A DNA stretch of 64,000 nucleotides from Rhytidiadelphus loreus. Lineage: Eukaryota; Streptophyta; Bryopsida; Hypnales; Hylocomiaceae. The DNA lies in contig OX344765.1 in the NCBI GenBank assembly GCA_947034895.1, positions 48,613,001 through 48,677,000 of the forward strand, given 5' to 3'. Below are positions 49,515 through 61,816 of this stretch, one piece after another; the first letter of the stretch is position 1; the number at the start of each line of letters is the position of its first letter. The notes under the pieces were generated by a model. That model was given only the letters and a program-made list of their open reading frames with translations. It was not told where the DNA came from and searched no databases. The position numbers and the translations under genes were made by a program.

Positions 49515-50949
49515 AGTCCAAAAATAGTTTTTAAATATGTAAGCAAACCATTGAGAGAGCTTGAAGATCAATTGATAGATTTCTTAAATTTGTGGCATAA
49601 TTTCTTGAGGGGGTGCACTTAGTTCTACTATAACAAACCACATGCAAACAAGTGGTTTCTAATAAACTATAATTTCAACTTAAAATTTTGAGCATTGTTT
49701 AATAATGACTATAGGTTTCTATTGCCAAAATTTTCAACTCACATAAAATATGAAATGATTTCTAGAAGAGGTTGAAAATGAACTAAAATGGCATTTTTTC
49801 AACTCAAATAATTATAGAGAACACATTTAGAGGACCATTGAATCAATATTCAACTCAAAATGAACTTTCAATAGAGAGTTATTTTTAGGAATTTTTTGTT
49901 CATTTTTTAGACAAATTTTTCTTATATAATATAGGGATGTGAAAGTTATTTTTCAGTTCTATAATGTATCTTTTTACTTCAAAAATTTGTAACTAATTAT
50001 TATCAACAAATAAAAATATCAATAATTCAAAACATAAACTTTCAAAGTAGAAAAATCTATTCATATTTTTTTAATTTTGTTTTATTTAAAATTCAAAAAG
50101 TATAGAGGGGTCCAAAGTTTTGTTTCCAAGTGGTTTCTAATAGACACTCTAAGTGATCCCAACATAATTTCTATAATTTAATGTTGAATGAGTACTTGTT
50201 TATTATCCATATTGAATAGACACATTTTTTGTTGTGCACTTTGTGTTGAATGATCCCACATTAAGATCAAATAAGTTGCCACATTAGAACTATGTAAGAG
50301 AAACAACACCATTGTTAGTTGCGAAGAAATGCAACATTCATAACTACCATACACATTACAAATAATAACATCCATTGGCCATCAACATCCATTGGTTCAT
50401 CTTTGTATCTTGAATTCTTGAAGACATTACATATTATTATTGGGGATATTTAAAGTATGTATTAACGTTAAATATGAAAGTGATTATTTGGGGGAGCTCA
50501 CTAGTGTTCATTTAGAAAACTATGTGAATTAAAAGATAGGATGTGGTTAATTCATTAGAGATAAAATTTATATAAAAAATTATAAATTTATTTTGAAAAT
50601 ATGAATAGAGTATTATTTGAATATTCTTCTAAGATATACTACAAACATGTCGATTATATATTGCCCCCCATTAGAAGAGAAATGAAGCTATGGGAGGGTT
50701 GTTTTAGGGCTATTCCCTAAGTTGTGAACTAGCACACTATTGGTCAAAATATTAAAATTTAATAAAGTTTAAAAATAAAATAAAATAATGATTAAATTAT
50801 TAATTAAATAATATTATCAGATATGACAATGTCCATGCCACATCAACAGCCTATGTGTGCTCCAAATATTTAACCACAATGAACCTCCTAACCTTGGGAA
50901 CATACAAAGAACTTGAGAGCCCTCTCAAAGCTTCATTTTCTTTCTACTG
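49515..50949. other. AT-rich intergenic sequence
   Basis: No supportable gene, array or element end. Confidence 0.4.
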
Positions 50950-51746
50950 TTAATTCCTAAAGGATGAAGGCCTTTTTTTTGTCAAAAAACACTCCAAATT
51001 GTCATTTCTATAGTGAAGAGTCAAACATTTTGAAAATTGTTCCTTAAGTTTTTCAGCACATTGTGAGACTAATTTATTTGACTTTGACCTTCTTAAATTA
51101 AATTTTTTGCACTACAAAGTTTTGAGCTTTAAATCTTTGTTGTAGGTAATTGAGCTGAGAGTCTAGGAAAATAAAAAATAAAAAAATTGAATTTTCATTC
51201 TTTAAAAAATTATTAAGTAGAAGTAGGTTATGAGATAGAAGGAAAATCTAAATTATTAATATCTCTAAAATGGAATTAAAACACACTAATCCTTATGGTG
51301 ATATTATTTTAGGAAGAAAACTAAACCATGTAGAACTTCTATTTTTTTTAATTGTAAATATTACATTCAGAAATGAATCCTACAAGTTATTTTTCAAGAA
51401 GATGCTCTAATTGCTTGAAAATCAAGATTGTCCATAACTTTCTCATAACAAATCCAAATGGAATGAATCAAATCTTTCCTTCTAGACAAAAATATTATAT
51501 GTGAGGAAACGAAATTTAAATCAAATTTTGAGTTTTTTTTTTGTCCCCTTTGCCTTGTTTTGAGCTTATTTGGGCATAACTTTTGTTTCCGGGTACCAAT
51601 TGAAAAAATATTAAATTTCCATGAAGCTAATTAGTTTTTCTATCTTCAAATTCTTTTTCTAAAAGTCATAACAAAAATTCAGCCCATAGGTACCTACCCG
51701 AAATCCCATTTGTCCCCTAAAGGGACAATAGCCCTTTATGGGTTAA
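50950..51746. mobile_element. TTAA-type element, inverted relative to 9,648-10,588
   Basis: The left end is TTAA followed by TTCCTAAAGGATGAAGGCC. The right end CCCTTTATGGG is followed by TTAA at 51,743-51,746. The interior matches the family in opposite orientation (words TAATCCTTATGGTGATATT; TTCCATTTGG inverted). Confidence 0.8.
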
Positions 51747-54649
51747 ATACTTTGTTAACGCATGTGGTTTCTTTAGAGTACAAGGGAGTACTTCCCCAAG
51801 ATGATGTTAGAGGCATCTTCTCAAAGGCATCTATTCTAGACCCTCCAAAAGATTAAAATACTTTAACATTAAATGTACTGAATTCATCTTGTAATTTTAC
51901 TTTGGTTCAAGAACTCTCCTATGTAGATGACATCAACACGTTAATTGATAGCAATTTTATCTATATTTAGATGACCTCTCATCCAAACTTCATTAGATGT
52001 GGTCAATTGCAAGAAATACTCGTATTATCTTTTGCTACATGCTGGTGGTACTTATGAATGTTGGTCATAACTTTTACATATTACCTTCAAAGACCCAAGA
52101 TTCAAAACAAGGTATTTAAGATAATTACTTGACATTTTGAGTCATTTTTTTATGTTAATCAAATATAAATTATTATTTTTTAACACCCTCTAATTGGAAA
52201 TCTCATTCATCATTGGAGGGGCATACTATTATTGACCCAAATGCAAATTTGAAGCTAAAAATTGGGATTCATGGTAATCTACAAGAATTAGATAGTTTGA
52301 CTAAATGATTTTATAAAAATATTATGTCTCCATCTTCCACATGCGTTCAATATGTATTTTCTTTGGATCAACATTGGTATCATTGAATTTTTTATATTCA
52401 AGATAAAATTCAATTAAAAATAAATAATTTTTTTTCTATATTAAAACATTTTCACCATTGGGATTGATAATTCTCAATTTCTTGTAGAAGTTATTAGCAA
52501 TTTAGTTTTTCTTTCATCAAATGCCACCTTCTACTTCATTGTTTTTTGAATGATATGAAAAAAATGGTTAATTCTTTTTTTAATGTATTCTCAACCCTTT
52601 TTCAACATATTTGTTAGAACCCCAAAGTTGTAGGGTCCACCCATTTTTGTGAAAATGTTAAAAGACCAAACTTTGCTTTTAGAAAGCATTAGAAATACCT
52701 ACTTTTTAAAGTTTAAGCACATTGAATTTGGGATTTTCACTTTTTAAATTTGGGAGGGTGTAGTTGAACAAATTTACTAAAAGATCCTACAATTGGATTT
52801 ATTGGAGAATAAATAAAGATGAAGATTTTAGCCTTGCTTTGGGTACAAGTATTTTGAAGCAATTTGGGGCCTGGAAGCACCACAAAACTTTAGGGGTTAG
52901 TTTTTAAAATTTTAATATCAATATAAAAGCATTATGAATGCAACTTAGAGAATATTGATATGTTAATCCCTAAAGGTTCATGCATTAGGGGAGATTTCAG
53001 CTACTCGGGAGACTGTTTCAGGGTTGTTCGCATTGTTGGGAACCAATCTTGTACAGTCAAAATATAATAATATTTAAAAAAATCTAAAAAAAATTAAATT
53101 TAAAAAAATATTTTAATATTTTAATATTAATTTTTAATTTAAAAAATATATTAAAAAATAATATCTAACGTGGCCGTCTCCTGGGCACGTCAAATCAACA
53201 TTCCCACAACGTTCCCACAGTTCTCGCAGTCCGGGAACTTACAGTCTTTTAAAACGCAGGAATCTCCCCTAATGACTATGTCTCCCCCTAAAATATTTCA
53301 ATATTTCCATGTCTAGTACAAAGAGTCACAATGGAAAAAAAATTATTTTCTTGCATATTTAATTATAGGATTTTGCACTAGACTTGTGCAAAAATGCGTG
53401 GAATTTTTTATGGAAACTTTGATAGAGTAGATTATAAGATAATAATATTGTAAGTAAAAAAGATAAGTTTATTCTTGTACCTTGTCATACTAGAATCTCA
53501 AAATTTGAAATCTCTTCACTTAAATTTTGTGTAGTACTAAGTTTTGAGGTTTAAATCTTTTTGGCAAAGAATTGATTTGAAAATCTTAGGAATTATTTTA
53601 AATAAAACTTAAATTGATTTTCATTCTTCAAGATATTGTTAAGCATAAATAAATACAAGATCATGGAAGGAAAAATTATATCACTCATATTTCTAAAATG
53701 AAATCGAAACATGTGAATTCTAACAATGAGATTGTCATACCAAGTACTCTATAACTATGGATCTTTGTGGTTAGAAAATTGCTAGGAAAATTGTAAAAAT
53801 TGATATCATAAACAAATCTTAAGCGTTATTTTCTACCTTAATTGTCCACAAAACAATAATATTCATAGCTTTCACATTGCTAATAAAGTAGAATGAAGTA
53901 AAAACATCTATGTTGATATAAAATATACTCAATGAGGAAAAAACTAATAATTTTTTTTGTTGCCTAAGCTTGATTATTTTTTAGTTTGAGCAACATATTT
54001 CCTTCTCAATCATCGATTGAAATAGAAAACCATTTTTCCAACAATCTAATTTTTCTATTTGAAATATTTTTTAAATTATAAACCATTGTTTCAAAATATC
54101 TTGACAATAATGGGGATGAAAAAGAACTTGCCCCTAAATCCATTGTCCCTTGAGTAGACAATTAGACTTTAGTAATGAGAATTATTTTTCATAGAATATA
54201 TTTATATCCACATAGAGAGCTTTACTTCATTCCATTTGGATTAGTGATTTGAGATTATGAAGAATCTTGTTTTGTAGAAAATTGGGGCACTTCTCTAAGA
54301 AAATAATATTTGGGATTTTTTGGAAGTTCAATTTTCACGATTTTAGGAAAATTCATAGGATTTATGAGGGTCACATATTCAGCTAGACACATTTTCGTTC
54401 AATAATTAGAGACATTTTTTACTTTTGGTCACTAAAATTTATAATTTTAGCATTTGGAATTCAAAATGAACTAAAGACTCTTTCAGATAAAGTTTTATTT
54501 ATTTATAGTGGTCTACAAAGTTATAAAATATGGGACATGGTCAAGAACATGGTTCAAATTTTTCTTAATTATTTGTAAAATTGAACCAAACATAGGGTAT
54601 AACAACAAAGAATATTGAGTACATGTTGCATATACTCATCTTCAATATA
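51747..54649. other. AT-rich sequence with decayed TTAA-type remnants
   Basis: Two remnants are recognisable. About 52,430-52,899 ends ACTTTAGGGGTTAG and contains ACCATTGGGATTG. About 54,121-54,480 begins CCCCTAAATCCATTGTCCC and contains TTCCATTTGGATTAGTGA. 53,190-53,250 is a GC-richer stretch related, inverted, to 5,390-5,480. No gene is supported. Confidence 0.45.
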
Positions 54650-55905
54650 CAGTGATCAACAATTCATAGACCCTTCTCAAGATTTGAAAATTGGATATTA
54701 TACATCACTACCGAGATCACTACTCAGACTTATACAACTCTATATAAATTGTATATTATATTAATAGCAAAAAAATGCTACAAAGCCAATTGAGAAACTA
54801 TGTATAGATACTTAGTTTTATTCAAGTTCACTACAAAATCTTTAGTAATTGGTCCAGTAGCCTTTGTTCTTTAACACAACAATAATTCTTGGTATATTTT
54901 CATAAAGTGTCATACAATCCTCATTTCGTTGAAATTGGAATATATAACACATATGCTCAAACAATTCTTGAATTCTTTTGTAAATTTGTTCAAGTATTGT
55001 TTGAGAAGTACCTAGAACTGTTCAATAGGGTTCAAATTTAGAGATTGTGTAGGCCATTGAAAGAACTGAAATAGTTGTAATGCCAAGCACTCTTGTACAA
55101 TCTTGCTTGAATGCTTGGAATCATTATCTTGTTGAAAAAACAACCTATTTGGATCCAATTGTAATTATGTATAGTAGACTATAAGAAATGATCTAAAATA
55201 AATTTATATGCTTAGATGCCTATCCATCCTACCTTCAATTATGTACCATCCTCCTAGGCCCAAAACTATTATATATGCCCAAATCATCATTGAGCTACTA
55301 CAATGCTTCACGGTTTGATGGATATCTTGTGGTTCTACACATTTTCATCTTCAATCTAACACCATGATCTACCATTTGAATTAAACCTATTTATCTTTGT
55401 CTCATTGTTGAAAATAACGAGTTTTTGATCATCAATAGTTCAATTCACATATCTTTGAGCAACCCTCAAGCGTGCAAAAACATGTTTACAATTGAAACAT
55501 GGCTTCTTCTGTTGCACTTGTGCATCCAATCCAACCTCTTTCAAAACATGTTTGATAGTGATGTTAGGTAATAATTTAACTCTTTCAAATTGAATTTGTA
55601 ATATTATCTAAGATGCATTTCTAAGTTGGTCTTCAATAATGAGAGTGATACAAGACCTCTTCTCTTGGTCTGTTAAAAGCTTTGGATGCCCTCGGTTGTG
55701 TCTTTTGTGTTTGGTTAGGTCAAGAGCAAAAGCACCAAGCTTGAGTGCAACTTTGAAGTGGCATGTCTACACAAAAAGTTGCCGCTTGTCTAGGCACAAG
55801 TCAATCTTTTGTAGGAAAGATGTAGGAAGTAAGATTGAGAGACAAAGAGAAAACTCACAGAGTTGTGGTTGATGGGAGATTTGATGGGAGTGATGTTGAA
55901 GTTGG
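54650..55905 (-). mobile_element. Fossil Tc1-like element
   Basis: The span is set by the transposase remnant and by one end-like sequence, TA|CAGTGATCAACAATTCATAGA, starting at 54,650. It resembles Tc1-type terminal repeats (TA target, CAGTG start). A matching right end was not found near 55.8-56.1 kb, so the right boundary is approximate and the element may be truncated. Confidence 0.55.
54920..55745 (-). pseudogene. Tc1-like transposase, DD34E spacing, inactivated
   Basis: On the minus strand the translated order matches Tc1 transposases: RGHPKLLT (55,706 region), then VGLDAQVQQKKP, a helix-turn-helix tail, then FNNETKINRFNSNGRSW. After a frameshift come VKHCSSSMMIW, then FFQQDNDSKHSSKIVQE and WPTQSLNLNPIEQF. 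The second catalytic Asp (codon 55,126-55,128) and the Glu (55,021-55,023) are 34 residues apart, the Tc1 signature. The first catalytic Asp is replaced by Asn (55,404-55,406). Several in-frame stops are present (for example where RYVNW would be expected) plus at least one frameshift, so no active enzyme is made. Plant mariner-like elements usually have DD39D, so this type is unusual here. The plus-strand ORF 55,639-55,872 is a shadow. Confidence 0.85.
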
Positions 55906-56093
55906 AAGACTAGCGGTGGAAGGTGGCAAACAAAAGTGAGGACACAAGCTTTAAAGTTCCTTATTTTAAAAACTCTAATTTCTTTTCACTTTTTGGTTTT
56001 ACATTGATGAACTTGTCTACTTTGATAATGTAATCCCTATGTTTTATGACTTAAAATGATTGGAGATGGGTGCTAAAGTTGGGTTAACTTTGT

Positions 56094-56530
56094 TTAACTC
56101 TTAAACCATTTAGCATCCGATGGATGACAAGGAATCCTTGTAATAGGACACAAGTGCAACTATTCATCTTCAAAATTTTGTTGTGAAAAGGTGAAGTCTT
56201 CTACAGTAGTTTGATTTCCAATGAGTGCTTTTGCTATTTATTAAGTCCATGATTCACATGGTAATGAAAAGGGATGATTTCCAAGGTCGCCCCTTCGTCC
56301 TTTAACCCTTAAAGGACGAAGGGTGACCTTAGAAATCATCTCTTTCCATTATTGTGTGAGTCATGGGCTTTAGAAATAGCAAAAGCACTCATTGGAAGTC
56401 AAAGCACTATAGAAAACCTTGCCTTTTCACAACAAAATTCCAAGAATGAATAGTTACACTTCTGTCCTACTGTAAGGATTCCCTATCATCCATCGGATGC
56501 CAAACATCCTCCTCGACGTTTAAGGGTTCA
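56094..56530. mobile_element. Near-palindromic foldback of 437 bp upstream of PRP17
   Basis: The left arm (56,094-56,304) and right arm (56,309-56,530) mirror each other. Landmarks are GCATCCGATGGATGA against TCATCCATCGGATGC, CCAATGAGTGCTTTTGCTAT against ATAGCAAAAGCACTCATTGG, and CTTCGTCCTTTA against TAAAGGACGAAG around a 5-bp centre. The outer ends read TTAACTCTTAAA and TTTAAGGGTTCA, so it belongs to the TTAA-type superfamily. It ends 423 bp before the PRP17 ATG. Confidence 0.85.
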
Positions 56531-56753
56531 GGGTTAGTTTTGTTCCTAACTGTACTAGTAACTAAAAAACCACGGAGGGAATCAATTTTGAATAAGGGTT
56601 GAGGTTGTAGGGTTTCAGAAGGAAGGGTTTGACGCATTCCCTCTGTAATGTCACAAATACAGCACACAATATTATCTCGCTTCCTGAGCTGTTGCAATTA
56701 AAGAGCAGTCCAGATTATTTCTGTTCCACACTAAAACGAGAATCTCCATCCCC

Positions 56754-56768
56754 AGGGTTTTAGGGTTT
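56754..56768 (+). promoter_or_regulatory. Telo-box-like motif in the PRP17 promoter or leader
   Basis: AGGGTTTTAGGGTTT lies 185 bp before the ATG, and another TAGGGTTT occurs at 56,609-56,616. Such motifs are frequent near transcription starts of plant housekeeping genes. Activity is not shown by sequence alone. Confidence 0.4.
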
Positions 56769-56952
56769 GAGGCTCCTATCGCAGTGTTCTTCGCAGCTCC
56801 ATCTCGTATCTGTCGCTGCCGCGAGCGTGCCCGTCCCAGATTGCTCACCACACGTAGAGTCCTTTCCACTTACCAATAGAGCCTTCGTTTATGTTCTAAC
56901 CATCGCTGAAAACACGAAGAACCACGCGCTTGAGTGTTCAGAATCAAGCGCC

Positions 56953-58695
56953 ATGGATCTATTGGCGCAGTACAGCGACGAGGTGGAGGATCCCTCGTCG
57001 CGCACGCAACCAGAAGGCGAAATCACCAGCAGCGGCTCACCTTCTCCCGACTCATCTCCAATCCGGCTTCTGGAGCCCCGTCGCTCTGCCGCACCGAAGG
57101 TCAGCGAGTCTTTACTCGTGCTCGGTGGTGTGAGTTCTGCGAATGCGCGGAAGCCCTTGGACCCTTCCCAGCGGAAAGTGAGCTACAACCCTACGGCCGA
57201 GCAGCTCTGGGCGCCCGTGGCAGGCCCCGCACACCCGTTTGCGAAAGACGGGGTAGCGCAGGGGCTTCGCAACCACAAAATAGGGTATGTGGAGGACGCT
57301 TCCATTGCGCCTTTCATGTTCGACGAGCAGTACAACACGTTCTATGCTTACGGATTCGCGGCGGATCCCGGCGCCACCACGGGGAGTAATATCGTTGGCG
57401 ATTTTAGCGCCGTGCAAGCCACGGACGGAGCGTCGGTGTATAATTTACCACAGCACGAGCATCGGAAGCAACGTAAGAAGAGGGTTAGGGAAGGGGAGGT
57501 TGATGAGGAGAATGTTGAGAATCCTGCTTCTGAGGAGTGGCTTCTGAAGAACTCGAAGTCGCCTTGGGCTGGGCAGAAGGAGGGGTTACAAGGGGAGCTG
57601 ACGGAGGAGCAGACGGCTTACGCTGAGCTTCATGCGGAGAAGAAGAGTCAAAAGGAGAAAGGCGAGAAGGTGGAGATTGATGATAAAAGTACTTTTCATG
57701 GGAAGGAGGAGGTGGATTATCAAGGGCGATCGTGGATTAGTCCTCCCAAGGATGTTAAGGCTTCGAATGAGCATTGTTACATTCCGAAGCGATGGGTGCA
57801 TACATGGAGTGGGCATACAAAGGGTGTTTCTGCAATTAGGTTTTTTCCTAAGTACGGTCATCTGCTTCTTTCTGCTAGTATGGACACCAAGGTGAAGATA
57901 TGGGATGTTCACGGGAGTGGGAAATGTATGCGAACGTACATGGGGCACTCGAAAGCAGTCCGGGACATCACTTTCAATAACGATGGGTCGAAGTTTTTGA
58001 CGGCCTCGTATGATAGGAAGATTAAGCTTTGGGATACGGAGACTGGGCAAGTGGTGTCGACATTTTCGACAGGGAAGATTCCATATGTAGTGAAGTTCAA
58101 TCCAGACGAGGATAAGCAGAACGTGCTGCTGGCGGGGATGAGTGACAAGAAGATTGTGCAATGGGACATGAACACTAAGGAGATCAGCCAAGAGTATGAT
58201 CAGCACTTGGGTGCTGTGAATACAATTACTTTTGTTGATGATAATCGGAGGTTTGTCACATCCAGTGATGATAAGTCATTGCGCGTGTGGGAGTTTGGGA
58301 TTCCTGTGGTGATTAAGTATATTAGTGAGCCGCATATGCACTCCATGCCGGCTATCACTGTGCACCCGAATTCCAACTGGTTTGCAGCTCAAAGCTTAGA
58401 TAACCAGATTCTCATCTACAGTACTCGGGAGCGATTCAGGCTGAATAAGAAGAAGCGCTTTGCGGGGCATATTGCCGCTGGGTATGCATGCCAAGTGAAT
58501 TTCTCCCCAGATGGACGGTTTATAATGTCTGGAGATGGTGAAGGTCGCTGCTGGTTTTGGGACTGGAAGACATGTAAAGTGTTTCGGACACTGAAGTGTC
58601 ATGATGGTGTATGCATAGGAGCTGAATGGCATCCCTTGGAGCAGTCTAAAGTGGCCACTTGTGGCTGGGACGGTCTCATCAAATACTGGGACTAA
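56953..58695 (+). CDS. PRP17: Pre-mRNA-processing factor 17 (CDC40), intronless
   Basis: The protein is a WD40 component of the spliceosome that acts at the second catalytic step of pre-mRNA splicing in the nucleus. I place the start at 56,953 (GCGCCATGG context, [13 protein letters not shown]), giving 580 residues. That is close to the 570-580 usual for the family. An in-frame extension upstream to 56,767 is open but looks like leader. Residues about 70-200 hold the PRP17-specific N-terminal region, including [11 protein letters not shown] and the strongly conserved [17 protein letters not shown]. Residues about 280-580 form seven WD repeats with clear GH and WD pairs (SGHTKG, KIWD; GHSKAV, KLWD; GHIAAG, WFWD; last LIKYWD). 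The reading frame is uninterrupted, with no introns. All catalytic-partner surfaces expected for the propeller are present, so it is probably functional. Large antisense frames (58,206-57,586) are shadows. A foldback element lies 423 bp upstream. Confidence 0.95.
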   Translation: MDLLAQYSDEVEDPSSRTQPEGEITSSGSPSPDSSPIRLLEPRRSAAPKVSESLLVLGGVSSANARKPLDPSQRKVSYNPTAEQLWAPVAGPAHPFAKDGVAQGLRNHKIGYVEDASIAPFMFDEQYNTFYAYGFAADPGATTGSNIVGDFSAVQATDGASVYNLPQHEHRKQRKKRVREGEVDEENVENPASEEWLLKNSKSPWAGQKEGLQGELTEEQTAYAELHAEKKSQKEKGEKVEIDDKSTFHGKEEVDYQGRSWISPPKDVKASNEHCYIPKRWVHTWSGHTKGVSAIRFFPKYGHLLLSASMDTKVKIWDVHGSGKCMRTYMGHSKAVRDITFNNDGSKFLTASYDRKIKLWDTETGQVVSTFSTGKIPYVVKFNPDEDKQNVLLAGMSDKKIVQWDMNTKEISQEYDQHLGAVNTITFVDDNRRFVTSSDDKSLRVWEFGIPVVIKYISEPHMHSMPAITVHPNSNWFAAQSLDNQILIYSTRERFRLNKKKRFAGHIAAGYACQVNFSPDGRFIMSGDGEGRCWFWDWKTCKVFRTLKCHDGVCIGAEWHPLEQSKVATCGWDGLIKYWD

Positions 58696-58860
58696 TGGCC
58701 TTTGGATCCTTCAGGAATTGTTCCAGCACCTTCAGAGATGTTGGAATCAGGAACCAAAGATTTGGTTTTCATGTTTGTCTTCAGCCTTAGAACTGAATGC
58801 GCAATCTCGCTGTTGCTGCTTTCTGTCAACCCACGATGAGAACAATCAGTGACTCGGCAC
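58696..58860 (+). other. Likely PRP17 3' untranslated region
   Basis: Non-coding sequence directly after the stop codon. No clear polyadenylation site is seen. Confidence 0.4.
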
Positions 58861-59246
58861 ATGCCATCTGATTGCAAACCAACGGAGCTGTTTCGTGAAG
58901 TTTATGAGGACTTGATATTGGACTTCAACGTGATCATTGCCCCCCGCGGTTTCAGCAAACCAACAGAACCTACGAGGTTATGATTTGCTTCTCATGTTAT
59001 TTTTGTTATAAATGCTTGGACATGACTTTAAACCCTTCTCCTGTAGTTGTTTACCTCGATCATTCCTAATTTTTTACTGTGATGTGTCTATCTACTTATA
59101 GAAAACATTTAGAGATGGTGCCAGACTTGGGAGTGAGCTAGACTTTCCTTACAGGTTCTCCTGACAAGTTTTCTTTCATTTGTGTGATTGACAGGCCATT
59201 CAAGAAACAACGTACCACCAATTCAGCAGACATCAACCTGGTTTGA
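58861..59246 (+). CDS. Weak two-exon candidate, 55 residues
   Basis: Exon 58,861-58,976 (ATG CCA TCT, donor ACGAG|GTTATG) joins 59,195-59,246 (acceptor GTGTGATTGACAG) in phase 2, giving a closed frame. The product has ELFREVYEDLILDFNVI and a basic PFKKQR motif. I recognise no family. The splice sites are plausible, but so short a frame could arise by chance in what may be PRP17 3' flank. An alternative frame of the second exon stays open longer, to about 59,325 (TWFEGTSPIIQKAWW). Confidence 0.2.
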
Positions 59247-60321
59247 AGGAACCTCTCCGATAATCCAGAAAGCTTGGTGGGTGTCGGAGGCAATAACGGG
59301 TACAAAGTCATCAGAGAACAATATTTGAAGTCTCAGACACACAAGTCCCAGTTGTGCGACCAGTTGTCCTGCCTGGCATGGGGTACAGGTCTTGCTTACA
59401 AGATAGCGAAAGGTAGGAAATGCCTCCAAGCTAGCTTCTTTTTGTCATGGATTTCTGGTATTTCCCATTCCAGATGTCGCTTTCCGCTTTATCAACATCG
59501 CGAGTTGTACCAGCTTCATTCAGGTTAGAAAAGATTTCGCAAGGAAATTTGAAATACATTTCTTGAGGCAGTTGAATCGCATGTCAATTCTCAGGGCTCA
59601 CATTTAAATGTTTAGGGAGCTGCATGAGACTAGCTGTGCTCTTCAGCTTTTTGTAGAGTCTGGTTTTAGAATCCAGTTGTTCGTAGGATATGACACTTGT
59701 TACCGCAGGTGCTGCTCAACTGGGGACCTGTAAAGGAGTGTTCCTACTTGACGGAGGTAGATGCTATGTCACTTCAAGCATTTTAACATGTAGAGTGTGA
59801 CTTCGGGGGGATCACTGAAGTGCTGTGGAGGGATCACTTTTGGTACAGGAGCCGATTCTTTTGAGGTCAAGTTTTATCACTGTGTACAAGTTTTTTCGCA
59901 ATTTCGAAGCTTCACTAGACAACTCAAAGATTATTGACAGCTCCTTTGTCTTTGCTACCTCTTCGCCTCCTGATCTTGCCCTTGCTCTCTTGCTTTTGGT
60001 CTCTTGCTTGCTCTTGCTATTGGTATCTTGCTTTCTCTTACGTATCTCTGGTTCCCGGATTGCCATTCCTGGGTACAGTTTTACCAACGGGAAAAATCAA
60101 TGCCTCTGATTGTCCCTGTCTGTTACGCTTTTCCCTGATTCGCCCCCTTTCCTACTGCAAAACAACTCCTGATAACCCCCAAATTTAACATTCACACCAT
60201 TCTCACCAAGTGAGAAAATCTAAAATTTAAGACAAATCTTCACCCTAATCCAATGTGGCACATGACATCATCAGGAAAGTGCCCCCCCCACTCCGTCAGT
60301 TGCAGCAGGAGCTATACTAGC
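59247..60321. other. Gene-like composition, no supported gene
   Basis: Base composition remains higher than in the surrounding AT-rich DNA to about 60.2 kb. Frames at 59,274-59,528 and 59,825-60,188 are short, and the latter is a Leu/Ser-rich low-complexity translation of CTTGCTCTTGCT-type repeats. I see no reliable exon. Confidence 0.3.
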
Positions 60322-61300
60322 TCATATTTTTGCAGTACTGCATGTAATACTGTGTTTATATAAAAATAATGATAAATTTTAAAAAATAAATTAATACTGC
60401 GTTTATATTCTATTAATATGGTATTACTATAAAGGACAGTAATTACTATTTAAATACATAACAATTGCAAGAGATGTATAAAAAGTCTATTTTACAATAC
60501 TTTTGCAATATTGCATCAATGCTATTAAAGTAATGACACAATGAAATACATAATTGATCCTCTTGCAGTATTGCATTTTAATAATATTACACACATACTC
60601 ATGGTGTATTGCAAGTATGTATAAAATATTATATTGGCTCAATACAACATTAATCACAATGCAATACCCTATTAATATTACTAAATTTTTTGGGGATGAA
60701 CTTCATTACGGAAGTGCATATGACTAATACTACTATTGAAGTACCTATGTTAATTGAAGTACCGTATTGTAATAGGTAGTGACTGCCTCTTTTGGGTGCA
60801 TAGTGACTAAAGATGTTACATTGGATGTCATTGTTGACATAAACACATGAAGATGTTACATTGGATGCTTAAGAAAATCCGTCAACTTTGACGCAAGAAC
60901 ATCCAATTAAACAAGGCTTTCTACAAGTACCTACAAATATATGTGTTTAAAATAACTCAATTGTATAATTAAGATACAACAATGCAATCATTTATCATTA
61001 TAATAATCTTCATTGTTTTGTACAATAAATCTTTATTTTATTAATCTTATTATAATAAAAAAATAGATACAATTTTATTATATGTTTACAATAAATTTAT
61101 TTTATGATATTAGTATTGTGTATTAGTAAAACTAATGTAATGTAACTAGATAAATGTTGTATTGTTGAAATATTGAGCTTAATATAAAAAAGCAGTACAA
61201 CATATGTATAAGTATAATATTGTTTAAACGCAGTACTGCAAGAGTCCAAATAAGGTACTCTATTGTTAAGCCACTTTATCAGTATTGATGCAGTACTGCA
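60322..61300. mobile_element. AT-rich element bounded by inverted GCAGTACTGC words
   Basis: The left boundary TTTTTGCAGTACTGCATG (60,328) and the right boundary ATGCAGTACTGCAAAAGT (61,281) are inverted copies. Related words (TTGCAGTATTGCAT, GCAGTACTGCAAGAG, CAATACTTTTGCAATATTGCA) occur repeatedly inside. No coding sequence or target duplication is clear. Confidence 0.5.
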
Positions 61301-61373
61301 AAAGTATTGAAAAAGTGGGTCTCATTTTCGTGATGATGGGAGGTGGGTTCAGTTAAATCTTAACTCTTGAAGG

Positions 61374-61751
61374 TTAAGGTAGGAGGCTCAGAAATGGCTC
61401 ATCTAAGGGCTGATTTGCTAGAAAAATAGAAAAGGAATATATCACACAAGTGGTTTTATAATTTTTGAAGCATTTTTGAATTACTTATGGATTTTTAAAG
61501 GAGTTGTGTCATAGGTCCCTATTTATGTCCCTAGGTCTTCTATAAATTGTTCACTTGCAACTTCTAAAGAAAAATGGGAAAGCAAAGAGAATGATTGGTT
61601 CTTGCAATTAATAATGTTTTTTTTCCTTGATTCATTCAATGACTATGGAGGTCAATTTATGGACTATTGTTTATCAGCCGTTTATCCATTTCATAGCCAT
61701 TTGTAGGGTCCATTCTTAATGCCTGCTCCATTTCAGAGCCTCCTACCTTAC
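61374..61751. mobile_element. AGGTA-type MITE, 378 bp
   Basis: GGTAGGAGGCTCAGAAATGG on the left faces the same 20 bases with one change (reverse complement) on the right. TTAA and TTAC flank it. The interior is an inverted relative of 44,098-44,513 (words ACTTATGGATTTTTAAAG; ATTGGTTCTTGCAA). Confidence 0.85.
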
Positions 61752-61816
61752 AATTTTTGCCCATGGTAGTAAAATCTTCAAAATGGCTAAATGTTGAAAG
61801 GAAATGGTACGGTTAT

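Noticed and set aside
57586..58206. 206-codon minus-strand frame inside PRP17
   Set aside because: It is antisense to seven clear WD repeats and has low-complexity Leu/Ile/Arg composition. It is a shadow frame.
59812..60188. Overlapping frames rich in Leu and Ser
   Set aside because: They are translations of CTTGCTCTTGCT-like low-complexity DNA. Both strands are open, so neither is convincing.
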